Positions 42,903 through 53,320 of a DNA stretch of 64,000 bases are shown here, piece after piece; position 1 is the first letter of the stretch, and each line of letters opens with the position of its first letter. The notes under the pieces were generated by a model. It was not told where the DNA came from and did no database searches. It saw only the letters and a list, made by a program, of their open reading frames with translations. The stretch spans positions 62,001 through 126,000 of the forward strand of contig NZ_CP127161.1 of assembly GCF_030263895.1 (NCBI RefSeq), in the 5' to 3' direction. Position numbers and translations under genes: made by a program. The stretch comes from Proteiniborus sp. MB09-C3 (GTDB lineage: Bacteria > Bacillota > Clostridia > Tissierellales > Proteiniboraceae).

Positions 42903-44069
42903 TTAAAGCGCTCCGCCTATTGCATTTTTTCCTAAGCCTATGCTATATTTAAAATCTAATAATGCTAGATTATATGCATGTACTTGCTTTGAAAGGTTTT
43001 TCTTAGCATCCATAAGGTCTATCCTAGCCTTAGTTACATCATTTGAAGTATTTTGACCTAAATTATAGCTTAATTCGGTTAGCTCATATGCTTTTTGGGC
43101 ATTTTCCACTGCTTTTTCATAGGTCTTTATCTGCTTTTCAGCTGTGATTAGACTATGATAAGCAGACCTTACTGACATTTCAACTCCATTTTTAACTGTA
43201 TCAAGACTCTTAGCTGCCTGTTCTACTGCTATTTCTTGTTCTCTGTACTTATATTGGTTTGGAGTAGAGTATTTAGCTTTAACCGCTTTAAAAGTAAGTT
43301 CAGAAAGCTCATATCCTTCTTTAGCAGCCTTTAGTATTGCACTATTTTCATTAGCAGTTTCTATAGCTTCATCTAGTTTAATTTCATCATGCTTTTTATA
43401 CTCTATTTTATCTGTTAATTTTATCTTTTGGACTAAAGATAGTCCTAAGGTATTATTAAAGCTCATCTTTTGCAGCTCGTATCCCATTGTAGCCATATCA
43501 AAGCCTGATTGAGCCTGTGATACTGCAAGCTCTACTGATAAAAGCTGTTGATGAGAAATAGTACCTAGCTCATACATCTTTTTGCTCTGTTCATACTGTC
43601 TGTTTGCCAGCTCTAAACCTTCCTTAGCTATTTCCATATCTTTTTCACTCTGTAACAAATCAAAGTAGGCTTTTTCTACATTATATTTTATTTCATTTTC
43701 TTTTATTTCTTTGTTCCAAATAGATATTTGCTTTGAAAGCTTAGTTTGTCTGTCTAATATACCCAAATCAAAATATTCTTTAGGTAGTATTTCTGAATTA
43801 ATAAAATCTTGTTCTTCTCCTGATGCTCCATTGTAATCCCTCAATATCTTTCTATCTTGATCGTACTTAAGCTCTGCTCTCTTCATTTCTAAATCTTGTA
43901 TTTTCATATCCTTACTATTTTTTAAAGCATATTCTGTAGCTTGTTTAAGATTCAGTTCTATTTCTTTATTTGGATCGAATTCTTTAACAGCATCATCCTC
44001 TGCATATGTAATAATACTCATTGAAAAAAGCATAACAGCAACTAAAGCAAGTGACAAAAGTCTTTTCAT
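42903..44069 (-). CDS. TolC-family outer-membrane-efflux-like secreted protein
   Basis: 388 residues. Signal peptide (about 1-23, ends TYAED); the rest is alpha-helical and coiled-coil with the repeated pattern of TolC/OEP proteins: LNLKQATEYALKNSKDMKIQ near residue 40 and NLGQNTSNDVTKARIDLMDAKKNL-like helix near 340. Gram-positive members exist and have no outer membrane to span, so they may form a wall-spanning or scaffold structure. It has its own promoter (44124-44153) and terminator. No RND or MFP exporter gene is adjacent. Confidence 0.8.
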   Translation of the reverse strand: MKRLLSLALVAVMLFSMSIITYAEDDAVKEFDPNKEIELNLKQATEYALKNSKDMKIQDLEMKRAELKYDQDRKILRDYNGASGEEQDFINSEILPKEYFDLGILDRQTKLSKQISIWNKEIKENEIKYNVEKAYFDLLQSEKDMEIAKEGLELANRQYEQSKKMYELGTISHQQLLSVELAVSQAQSGFDMATMGYELQKMSFNNTLGLSLVQKIKLTDKIEYKKHDEIKLDEAIETANENSAILKAAKEGYELSELTFKAVKAKYSTPNQYKYREQEIAVEQAAKSLDTVKNGVEMSVRSAYHSLITAEKQIKTYEKAVENAQKAYELTELSYNLGQNTSNDVTKARIDLMDAKKNLSKQVHAYNLALLDFKYSIGLGKNAIGGAL

Positions 44070-44123
44070 AACTAATTCCTCCCTATATTTAACAGCATAT
44101 CAAGTATACATGTATTTTACCTG

Positions 44124-44153
44124 ATTATAGCATAACTATGTATACAACATCAA
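44124..44153 (-). promoter_or_regulatory. Promoter of the TolC-family gene (twin of 41174-41203)
   Basis: TTGATG (44148-44153) and TATAAT (44124-44129), 18 bases apart, preceded by TGC. The surrounding 45 bases match those upstream of the acyltransferase gene. Confidence 0.7.
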
Positions 44154-44198
44154 GATATGTATAGTTATGTTAGACTATAGTTTTTTATCTATTACTTC

Positions 44199-44241
44199 AA
44201 AAAAGCATTGCTTCTTAAAATGGAGAAGCATTGCTTTTTTT
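44199..44241. terminator. Bidirectional hairpin, second terminator after the S-layer gene
   Basis: AAAAAAGCATTGCTTC and GAAGCATTGCTTTTTT pair around TTAAAATGGA; A/T tracts on both sides. Confidence 0.65.
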
Positions 44242-44298
44242 GAATATGTTGCAACGTCCCATAAAGATTATTCACTTGATCTAACTCTTAGTTACTAC

Positions 44299-44339
44299 AA
44301 AAAGAGACCTGAGGTTAGAACCCCAGGTCTCTTTTTTTA
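44299..44339 (-). terminator. Strong terminator of the S-layer protein gene
   Basis: AAAGAGACCTGGGG and CCTCAGGTCTCTTT form a long GC-rich stem with T-runs on both strands, directly after the stop codon. Confidence 0.85.
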
Positions 44340-44347
44340 TAAGGTAA

Positions 44348-46990
44348 TTAGTTAAGAACTTGAATATATGCTATGTTGTCTGTTCCTTCTACTAATACAA
44401 AATTAATTACTTTATCTTTAGCAATATTTCCTGTCGTCATAACATTGCCATCAGCATCTTCTATTAGAGCTGTTTTTAATACAGTATAAACTTTTAAATT
44501 GTTTCCTACAGTTAGATAAATATTTTTATCGTTGCTGCTATCTATCGCAAACGCAGTTCTAACTGTTGCTTGACCTTTTGGAGTATCTGGAGTAGTTCCA
44601 GCTAATGCAGTTCTTACTACATATTTAACAAAAGTATCTGTTTCATCATCCATCATAAACACGTTTACTGTATCATTTTTACTTAAGTCTCTTAAGTTAA
44701 TTTTCTTAACTGAAGAGCCTGTTGCATCATAAACAACTGCTTCTGGTATCAACTCATATGTTAAGTCGCTATAAACAGCATCAGCAACTGTTAATTCATT
44801 TGATGATGTGCTTACTCTTACAACTTTTTTACCTGCTTCTTTGTATGGCTCTACTTCAACATAGCTTATCTTTCCAGCATCTGTTAAAGTGATTTCTACT
44901 ATTCTACCTTCTAATAATGTACTACTTACTCCAGTTATACCTTTAACTGTTTCGTATACTTTTTCTTCTCCAGCTATCATAATTGTAACTTCCCAGATAT
45001 CATCAGATGATCTAACTTTCTTAACATCTGTTACTAATCCAAGATGGTACTCTTCATGTATATCAGCTGAATCTGCAATTATTACGTCTACTCTTCCTCT
45101 AGATGTAGAATATATCTCTCCAGCTTTTATAACGCTGAATTTCTTAGCAGCATCTGTCCATTTTACTACATCATAGTCAGAAACTACAGTTCCTGAGCCT
45201 CTACCATCTGTTATGAATACAACTGTACTGTCTTGTATTTGGTATCCTTTAGCATGAGTAGCTTCTACTTTTATAGTATCATTTGAACCTAATGTAACAG
45301 GATTTTTTAGTGCTTCAGCTTTTACAAAATCTCCATCTTCATCAACTGTCACTTTAACTACTCTGCCTTTAACCATATCTGCAGCCCAAGAAGCACCGTA
45401 TTTTGTTACATAACTTGTTGAAACATCATATTTTTTAATCTTACCTTCATTATTTAATAAGTCAAATGTATAATATTGTCTTGATGCTGAAGTACCTTCA
45501 ACTTGTGAATTAGCAGTTAGCATTCCAAAGAAGTAATTTGTCTTAGTTTCTCCTCTTTCGCCTTTGATAACTACGATTGTTCCTGCAAAGTCAAAGAATA
45601 CTTCAACTTCACCTTCGTCTTTCATTGCAGCTGCAACATCTTTGTCAACTATACCTACAACGTCTTCATCAACAAACTTCACATCATAATTTCCAGCATT
45701 GTAGTCGTAGTCGTCTCCATCAAACTTAAAGGATTCTGTATAAACTTTTTCAATTTCTCCAACTTTGCTATCGTTATGAACTACAGCAAATTTAGCAGTT
45801 TTATTGAAGAATAGTACATCGCCTTCTTCTAAACCTTCAATACCTAAATCTTTGCCTTCTTTAACTATTGTATAGTTCTTTAATTCTAATTTATCTTTAT
45901 CGAAACTATAAGCAACTTCTTTTTCAGTTTCTTTAACTACAAAAGTATCATCCCAAGTATATCCTCTTGCCCATACAATTTCATCATCTGAGTTGAAAAC
46001 TATTCTTGCATAGTCAGCAGTAAATTTGCTAGCTTCTACTTCTTTATCATTTAACAATAAAGTAGCTTTATCAGCAACTGCATATTTTTTATTTTCGCTA
46101 ACTATAGTAATTTTTTCTCCACCTTTAGTTGCTTCGTATTTAGGAGTATCTGCTTTTGTATAGATAACTACTTTGCCTTTTCCATCTAACCAAGCATTAA
46201 GTCTTAATCCATAAACTTCTTCAAAATCAAATCCTTCTGCAACTTTTGCTTTTCCATATTTTTCGAATCTGATTTCATTTTTATCACTGTTAATTGAAAC
46301 TACTCTTTCTCTTGCAACTTTGTCAAATCCAAGATCATCAAGTAAATATACTTCTTTAGTATCTTCTGTTCCTGATACAACCCATTTAGTTTGTGTACCA
46401 AATCCAACTTGAACCATTAGAGGAATTTCTAATGCATTGTCAACTAATTGAGCTACTAGTCCTCTAGGAGCTGGAAGTCCTTGAGTTCCTTTAACTGCAT
46501 CAAGTAGACCATTTTCGTTAGCAACGATTAGGTATCCGTATGGATATCCCCCTCTAGCTTCTGCTGCTGGATCATAGCCAAGTGCTCTTATAACCATAGT
46601 TACAGCTTGCTCATAAGTAACAGGAGCTGATGGAGCAAATGTTCCGTCTCCCATACCTTTAACAAAGCCCATCTTAGAAGCTATGTTAATATATCCTGCT
46701 GCCCAGTTTCCTGCTGGAACGTCTGAAAATGCAGTAGCTCCCTTTGCAGCTTGAGCAGCAGCTTCTAAGCCTTTTACTCTAACTACTACAGCAGCAAATT
46801 CTGCTCTTGTTATAGTGTTATTTGGTTTAAATGTGCCATCTGTGTAGCCTTCTAGTACACCTAGTTGGCCTAGTCTTTCAACAGCTTCTTCGTATTCTGT
46901 ACCAACTACGTCGCTTGGAGCTGCGAAAGCGAAACTAAAGCTACCAAGTACTAATGTAAGTACTAGTACTAATGATAAAACTTTCTTCAT
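44348..46990 (-). CDS. Probable major S-layer protein with SLH repeats
   Basis: 880 residues: signal peptide (ends FAFAAPS, about 24), three SLH repeats (about 28-195: FKPNNTITRAEFAAVVVRV, AGYINIASKMGFVKGMGDGT, FAPSAPVTYEQAVTMVIRAL), then a long acidic, lysine-rich beta-domain without Cys. Features of an abundant wall protein: a consensus promoter (47138-47166), a leader of about 145 bases, GGGAGG close to the ATG, a strong terminator, and low-complexity regular composition. Signal and SLH order match self-assembling S-layer proteins. The SLH part should bind pyruvylated wall polymer; csaB, needed for pyruvylation, is not in the window. Confidence 0.88.
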   Translation of the reverse strand: MKKVLSLVLVLTLVLGSFSFAFAAPSDVVGTEYEEAVERLGQLGVLEGYTDGTFKPNNTITRAEFAAVVVRVKGLEAAAQAAKGATAFSDVPAGNWAAGYINIASKMGFVKGMGDGTFAPSAPVTYEQAVTMVIRALGYDPAAEARGGYPYGYLIVANENGLLDAVKGTQGLPAPRGLVAQLVDNALEIPLMVQVGFGTQTKWVVSGTEDTKEVYLLDDLGFDKVARERVVSINSDKNEIRFEKYGKAKVAEGFDFEEVYGLRLNAWLDGKGKVVIYTKADTPKYEATKGGEKITIVSENKKYAVADKATLLLNDKEVEASKFTADYARIVFNSDDEIVWARGYTWDDTFVVKETEKEVAYSFDKDKLELKNYTIVKEGKDLGIEGLEEGDVLFFNKTAKFAVVHNDSKVGEIEKVYTESFKFDGDDYDYNAGNYDVKFVDEDVVGIVDKDVAAAMKDEGEVEVFFDFAGTIVVIKGERGETKTNYFFGMLTANSQVEGTSASRQYYTFDLLNNEGKIKKYDVSTSYVTKYGASWAADMVKGRVVKVTVDEDGDFVKAEALKNPVTLGSNDTIKVEATHAKGYQIQDSTVVFITDGRGSGTVVSDYDVVKWTDAAKKFSVIKAGEIYSTSRGRVDVIIADSADIHEEYHLGLVTDVKKVRSSDDIWEVTIMIAGEEKVYETVKGITGVSSTLLEGRIVEITLTDAGKISYVEVEPYKEAGKKVVRVSTSSNELTVADAVYSDLTYELIPEAVVYDATGSSVKKINLRDLSKNDTVNVFMMDDETDTFVKYVVRTALAGTTPDTPKGQATVRTAFAIDSSNDKNIYLTVGNNLKVYTVLKTALIEDADGNVMTTGNIAKDKVINFVLVEGTDNIAYIQVLN

Positions 46991-47137
46991 TGAATAAAAC
47001 CTCCCTATAATATAATTTTATTTTTTTCTTTTGAAGGAATTTGGAAGTTGTGAGCCAGATTGTAACCCCTTCCCAAACCAACCTGACTTATACTTGTAGA
47101 ATTAGGCAATATGTATATTACCTGCATTCTATTCCTA

Positions 47138-47166
47138 ATTATAGCACTAACATATCTGCCCGTCAA
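47138..47166 (-). promoter_or_regulatory. Consensus promoter of the S-layer protein gene
   Basis: TTGACG (47161-47166) and TATAAT (47138-47143), 17 bases apart, with TG one base before the -10. Best match to consensus seen in the window, fitting a highly expressed gene. The remaining 130 bases to the start form a leader without a recognised riboswitch. Confidence 0.8.
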
Positions 47167-47298
47167 TTAGACAAGTATGTTTGTAATGAAAATGTAATAT
47201 TGGGTATTTACCTACTTCCCTATTACATTAGTTATTATATAACATAAATACTTAAATTAACATTACAGTTGTATTACATTTGCTTTACAGTTCTATGG

Positions 47299-48936
<1,638 letters not shown>

Positions 48937-49023
48937 TTAACCGTTTCCGAGTATGTTATTAAATAACTATAGTATTTTATCCTAAGAGTATGTGTATGTC
49001 AATGTGTAAAAGAAATATCCTTC

Positions 49024-49052
49024 GAGATTCTTCGCTATCGCTCAGAATGACA
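49024..49052. repeat. Dispersed palindromic repeat, short copy
   Basis: GAGATTCTTCGCTATCGCTC then AGAATGACA, between pyrG and the CtpA-type protease gene. Confidence 0.65.
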
Positions 49053-49077
49053 GTTCTCCATTCTCAACTCTCAATTC

Positions 49078-50232
49078 TCATTTCTTTTTTAACACTTCTA
49101 TTGCTTTCTTTAGCTGTAGGTCTTCTTCTGTTTTATTCTCCACTTCAATGTCTGGTTTTATACCTACTTTATTCACTGGGTTTTTATTTGCTGTTAGGTA
49201 TTCTGCTACGGTTAGTTTGATTCCCCCACCATTTACTAAAGGTATAATTGACTGTACTGTCCCCTTTCCAAAGGTAGTCGTGCCTATTATAGTGCCTACC
49301 CCTGTATCCTTGATAGTTCCTGCAAATATCTCTGATGCACTAGCACTGCCCTTATTGACTAGTACTGCAAGCTTGAAGTTTACCTCGTCATTATATGAGT
49401 AATGTGTTTGTATTTCTCCATCTGAATATTTAACATGAACTATAGGTCCTCTCGGTACAAGAAATCTAAGTACATTAACTACTTCACTTAAACTTCCTCC
49501 TGGATTGTTGCGTACATCAAACACTATCTTATCTACTTTGTTTATATTAAAGTGCCCCATTGCTTTAAGTACGTTTTCTAATGTGTGATTATTAAATTCT
49601 GTTATCTTTATGTAGCCTATATTATCTTTAAGTATTTCATATTCTATAGGATTATTGATTATTAGTTCTCTAACTATATCAAAATACAGAACTTTTGGCT
49701 CTCCTTCTCTTACGATACCTAGTTTAACCTTTGTGCCTGGTTCGCCTCGCATTAAATCTGCTGCTTTTTTTGTTGTAAAGCCTCTAATATCTATATTATC
49801 TACAGATACTATAGTATCATCTGGTTTTATTCCTGCTTTAAAGCCTGGAGTGTCTTTAATAGGTGTCACTACTGTTACATTTCCGTTTTTTTCTGTTACG
49901 TGAAGGCCTATGCCTCCAAAATCTCCTGTGACTATTTCATTAAGCTCATTGAATTCTTCTTCAGTATAATAGTTGCTGTAATCATCTAAATTATAGAATA
50001 ACCCCTTCATAGCTCCTTCTATGAGCTGTTGTTCTGTTACTTCGTATGCATAGTTAGCTTTTATAAGCTTTAATAGTTTGCCTAAAAACTCCAACTCTTG
50101 TTGGATGTCTGTTTCCTGTTGCTGCTGTGCTGTTGCTTCTTGGCTGAAGGCAAATGTACTAGGTACTGATATAATAAGTGTAAATACTAGTATAAAGAGT
50201 ATCCCTTTTTTGAGGATGTTTTTTACGTTCAT
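49078..50232 (-). CDS. C-terminal processing peptidase (CtpA, S41 family)
   Basis: 384 residues: signal peptide or membrane anchor (about 8-30), a helical N-region (FNELNEIVTGDFGGIGL), a PDZ domain (about 108-185) and the serine protease domain with NKGSASASE (293-301) and the catalytic Lys in TTTFGKGTVQ (Lys323). It acts outside the membrane, cutting proteins from their C-termini. It is next to an SLH protein with a PrcB-like tail, so the two may work together. AAGGAG precedes the ATG. Confidence 0.9.
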   Translation of the reverse strand: MNVKNILKKGILFILVFTLIISVPSTFAFSQEATAQQQQETDIQQELEFLGKLLKLIKANYAYEVTEQQLIEGAMKGLFYNLDDYSNYYTEEEFNELNEIVTGDFGGIGLHVTEKNGNVTVVTPIKDTPGFKAGIKPDDTIVSVDNIDIRGFTTKKAADLMRGEPGTKVKLGIVREGEPKVLYFDIVRELIINNPIEYEILKDNIGYIKITEFNNHTLENVLKAMGHFNINKVDKIVFDVRNNPGGSLSEVVNVLRFLVPRGPIVHVKYSDGEIQTHYSYNDEVNFKLAVLVNKGSASASEIFAGTIKDTGVGTIIGTTTFGKGTVQSIIPLVNGGGIKLTVAEYLTANKNPVNKVGIKPDIEVENKTEEDLQLKKAIEVLKKK

Positions 50233-50257
50233 TTGTTATCTCTCCTTTAGTTTATTT

Positions 50258-50315
50258 AGATCCTTCGCTTCACTCAGGATGACATAGAGACTCTTCGCTA
50301 TCGCTCAGAGTGACA
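50258..50315. repeat. Two tandem copies of the dispersed repeat core
   Basis: AGATCCTTCGCTTCACTCAG..GATGACA is followed at once by AGACTCTTCGCTATCGCTCA..GAGTGACA. It fills the gap between CtpA and the SLH/PrcB gene and touches that gene's stop codon. Confidence 0.75.
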
Positions 50316-51254
50316 TCATTTTGTTTTAACATCCGTACTTCCACCTGTCATTTCAAACGTGTAATTTCCACTATCTAATAGCTTTCTATCTATTTCTATG
50401 GTAATACTCTTGTAGGTTATAACTTGAAGTAATATGGAATTTGGTGCAGGCGCTTTAACGTCTACATGAATCTTGTATTTACCATAAGCATATTTTTCAA
50501 CTCTCTTTACTGTTAGATTATATCCTGACGTTGGAAATTCTTTTGTAACTGTAACTATGGCCTTGCCGCCACTTTGCTTTGCAGTCACTTGGTTGTTTGT
50601 CCCAGTTCCAGACCATTTTTCTTCTACTATTTTAAAAGGTATATTTTTATTCATTTCTTCTATCTCACCTTTCAACCTTTGCAAAAAGATTATACTTTCT
50701 ATGGCAGTTACATCTTCTTCTGGTCTGAAGGTACTGTCCCCATAGCCTTTGATTATACCTATCATACTAGCTTTAGCAACATACTTTTTATATTCATCAT
50801 TTAGACCTAGAATATCTTTAAAGGGCATAAAGCCTGTATCTGCTAGCTGTATCTCTCTTGAAAGCTCTAAGGTTTTTATAATATATTTTGCTGCTTCTTT
50901 TCTGGTAAGCTTTCCTTCTATGCTACCATTTTTCTCAAGTATTTGTTTATTTTTAAGGTATCTTGCTGCGTTTTCAATATTAGTCTTTTCAGAGGTCTTG
51001 TCTATGCTTTCTTTTTGGTGCTCATTTAGTATTGTATAAAGTGATAGCAAAAAGTATTTTTTATCTATAGCATTGTTCAAGTCCGATACCTTCATGCCTT
51101 CTTTCAATAAATACTTAAAATGATCTTGTATAATTTGTTTGTCTACGATGCTCTCTGCCCAGTGCCCCTTGAAATTTAATTCTATATCTGCAAATGCTAT
51201 TATGGAGCTTAGGAAGAGGGCTATGATTAAAATAAGTGCAATGTTTTTTTTCAT
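50316..51254 (-). CDS. SLH-domain protein with PrcB-like C-terminal domain
   Basis: 312 residues: signal peptide (about 1-22), SLH-like region (about 28-195; GIIKGYGDSTFRPEEDVTAI is a clear SLH end), and a beta domain (about 205-312) reading KEFPTSGYNLTVKRVEKYA and VDVKAPAPNSILLQVITYKS. That pattern is like PrcB_C domains, known from a lipoprotein that acts with Treponema PrcA/PrtP. The next gene downstream is the CtpA-family protease, so this could be a wall-held partner or inhibitor of it. This domain call is by eye only. Confidence 0.7.
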   Translation of the reverse strand: MKKNIALILIIALFLSSIIAFADIELNFKGHWAESIVDKQIIQDHFKYLLKEGMKVSDLNNAIDKKYFLLSLYTILNEHQKESIDKTSEKTNIENAARYLKNKQILEKNGSIEGKLTRKEAAKYIIKTLELSREIQLADTGFMPFKDILGLNDEYKKYVAKASMIGIIKGYGDSTFRPEEDVTAIESIIFLQRLKGEIEEMNKNIPFKIVEEKWSGTGTNNQVTAKQSGGKAIVTVTKEFPTSGYNLTVKRVEKYAYGKYKIHVDVKAPAPNSILLQVITYKSITIEIDRKLLDSGNYTFEMTGGSTDVKTK

Positions 51255-51332
51255 TGATACATCCCTCCCATTTATATTATATCATTGGAGAGATAATCTA
51301 ATATTTCATTAATATTACAAATTTGATGCAAG

Positions 51333-51360
51333 GAGATTCCTCACTGCGTTCGGAATGACA
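51333..51360. repeat. Dispersed palindromic repeat, short degenerate copy
   Basis: GAGATTCCTCACTGCGTTCG then GAATGACA, between divergent genes 50316-51254 and 51461-51730. Confidence 0.5.
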
Positions 51361-51460
51361 AAAGGGATATTCACGATAACAGAAAAGTGTTTACATTAAA
51401 TGTTTTTATGTTAAAATGTATTTAAGAAATAAAACGGAAAAAATTTTGGAGGTGAACAGG

Positions 51461-51730
51461 GTGAATAATGAGGAAAGAATATTTAGCTTGCTGGAAAAAG
51501 TTTATATTGAGTTACAGGAAACTAAAAAGGAACTTAAAGCTGAAGTTCAGAAAAATAGAGAAGGCATAGAAAGACTTGAAATTGAAGTTCAGAAAAATAG
51601 GGAAGGCATAGAAAAACTTCAGTCAGGAATGGATGAGCTAAAAATGGAAGTCAATAGTCTCACTGCAAAAACTGCTCATAATGAAAATAAAATAATTGAA
51701 CTTTCACGTGATTTAAAAAGAGTTAAATAA
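51461..51730 (+). CDS. Small predicted coiled-coil protein with 42-bp tandem repeat
   Basis: 89 residues from a GTG at 51461 with GGAGGTG six bases upstream; an earlier frame at 51416 lacks a site. It is highly charged and coiled-coil, with a 14-residue unit EVQKNREGIE(R/K)L.. repeated exactly twice (DNA 51542-51583 and 51584-51625, nearly identical). The N-terminus is homologous to the protein at 41295. Function unknown. It has its own terminator. Confidence 0.75.
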   Translation: MNNEERIFSLLEKVYIELQETKKELKAEVQKNREGIERLEIEVQKNREGIEKLQSGMDELKMEVNSLTAKTAHNENKIIELSRDLKRVK

Positions 51731-51757
51731 AGAGAGCCTAGGCTCTCTTATTTTTTT
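51730..51757. terminator. Bidirectional terminator between convergent genes
   Basis: AAGAGAGCCTAGGCTCTCTT is a perfect palindrome (51730-51749) with TTTTTTT on the plus side and TTTATTTAA on the minus side. It serves the coiled-coil gene and the SLH gene. Confidence 0.85.
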
Positions 51758-53246
51758 AATAATTTATTATATTTTCTCTATAATCTTTTTGTAAATCTTT
51801 TTCTAAGAACTCTAAGAATCTGACTAGCATAGATGAAGCTTCGGCTCTTGACATTTGTTTGTTTGGAGAAATGTTGTTAGCATTGTCTCCTTGTATGATA
51901 CCTAGCTCTCTAGCTACGTATATGCTATCCTTCGCCCATGCAGGTATCTGGGAACCGTCAGAAAATGTGAAATAATATCCTGGTGCTGGCGCTCTGTTTT
52001 CAAAGCCTAAGGCTCTTATGAGTATGGAAACAGCCTCTGCCTTGCTTAATGATCTTTCAGGCTCAAACTTGCCAGACAACTCTCCTTTAGCTATACCCTT
52101 TTCATAGGCTTCCTTAATATATGGATAGTTTTCATCTTCTGTTGATATATCTATAAATGGTGATTCTTCAACTTCTTTTTTTCTTCTACTAGATGTAGTC
52201 TTCTTTTTTTCTTCCATTGTAGGTCTTATATTGCAAGCCTTCATGACTGCTTTTGTAAACTCTAATCTTGATATAGGTATGTCAGGTGTAAAGAACTGTG
52301 AGACTTCGTCAAATACTTCTAATGAGTATAGCTTACTTATCTGGCTTTCTGCCCAATGGCCTCCTAAATCTCTAAATTTAGGTACTACTAGTCGTTCTAC
52401 CTTAGGAACCATATTTTTTGAAAGACTTATGCTTCCTCTATTTCTGGCCTTTTTATTAGGTTCATCTCCATTCATCTTAGGCAAATTATACTCATATCTA
52501 GAAACTATTTCGTTACTGGTAGTCTTTATATATCCACCGTCAAAGCTGGATAGATTAGCTTGATTATCTGAGTATTTAAGGTTTTTTACTAAGCTATCAG
52601 ATACTTGTACATCAACTGTGCCTTCCCATGTGATAGTATCATTGCTGTCTTCAGCCATATTTCTAGTGGAATTGAGAGTATAGTTTAGCAACTGGGTTTC
52701 TGTACTGCCCCAAAAATTTTCGTAGCCTACATCTCCTCCTGATATATTAAGAGTTACACTTCCTTGATTTTTGTTAACAGTGTAATACTTTCTTCCCTTT
52801 ATGCTTCCTGAGTAAAAATCTGATGCAGGTCTCTGATCTATAACTTCAGAATGGGATAGCTGATAGTCCTTTAGTTCAAAAGTATCTCCGTCTATGATTA
52901 TTTTTTCGCTATACTTTGTTAATTCTGTTTGCCCTATGGTTTGTCCCTTATCATTTTTAGGAGTGTATAGGGTTTTATAGCTTATAGTCCTTTTCAGAGA
53001 GCCTTCTATGGATTTGTCCTCTGGAACTAAGTCAAATTTGTATGAAACTGTTAATTCATTATCTTTTTCTTTTTCTGTTACTTTAACTTCTCCTATAAAA
53101 TTTACTGGCTTACCTGTAAGGAATACTATTTCTTCGTATTCATACTCATTGTTTACTCCGCCTGCAAAGTCCAAGGGTTTTGCCCATGAGGTTGTGGCTG
53201 TAGAGAGTAATATTAATGCGATAAATACTGCTATGATTCTTTTCAT
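51756..53246 (-). CDS. Secreted protein with C-terminal SLH repeats
   Basis: 496 residues. Signal peptide (about 1-22, ends TSWAKP); an N-terminal beta-rich region (about 23-290) of unknown type containing YEEIVFLTGKPVNFIGEVKV; then three SLH repeats (about 295-485; FTPDIPISRLEFTKAVMKA, FEPERSLSKAEAVSILIRAL, ISPNKQMSRAEASSMLVRFL). SLH at the C-terminus would display the N-domain outward. It is probably the last gene of the operon with the giant IPT protein, though a repeat lies in the 74-base gap. GAGGAG eight bases before the ATG at 53246 sets the start. Confidence 0.85.
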   Translation of the reverse strand: MKRIIAVFIALILLSTATTSWAKPLDFAGGVNNEYEYEEIVFLTGKPVNFIGEVKVTEKEKDNELTVSYKFDLVPEDKSIEGSLKRTISYKTLYTPKNDKGQTIGQTELTKYSEKIIIDGDTFELKDYQLSHSEVIDQRPASDFYSGSIKGRKYYTVNKNQGSVTLNISGGDVGYENFWGSTETQLLNYTLNSTRNMAEDSNDTITWEGTVDVQVSDSLVKNLKYSDNQANLSSFDGGYIKTTSNEIVSRYEYNLPKMNGDEPNKKARNRGSISLSKNMVPKVERLVVPKFRDLGGHWAESQISKLYSLEVFDEVSQFFTPDIPISRLEFTKAVMKACNIRPTMEEKKKTTSSRRKKEVEESPFIDISTEDENYPYIKEAYEKGIAKGELSGKFEPERSLSKAEAVSILIRALGFENRAPAPGYYFTFSDGSQIPAWAKDSIYVARELGIIQGDNANNISPNKQMSRAEASSMLVRFLEFLEKDLQKDYRENIINY

Positions 53247-53282
53247 TGTTATCACTCCTCGTGTTTTAAGGCTTTTAAAAGA

Positions 53283-53311
53283 GAGATCCTTTGCTGACGC
53301 TCAGGATGACA
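53283..53311. repeat. Dispersed palindromic repeat, short copy
   Basis: GAGATCCTTTGCTGACGCTC then AGGATGACA, in the gap between the SLH gene and the 559-residue protein gene. Confidence 0.65.
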
Positions 53312-53320
53312 ACTAATATA

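Noticed and set aside
42903-44069. TolC-family gene as proof of an outer membrane
   Set aside because: Such proteins also occur in single-membrane clostridia; no other outer-membrane gene is in the window and the LtaS-type, SLH and teichoic-type genes suggest a monoderm wall.
44167-44355. Plus-strand frame of 62 codons between TolC and S-layer genes
   Set aside because: It runs through two terminator hairpins and has no ribosome site.
46991-47137. Riboswitch in the S-layer gene leader
   Set aside because: About 145 bases of leader, but no recognisable aptamer core and no terminator before the start; it may simply stabilise the mRNA.
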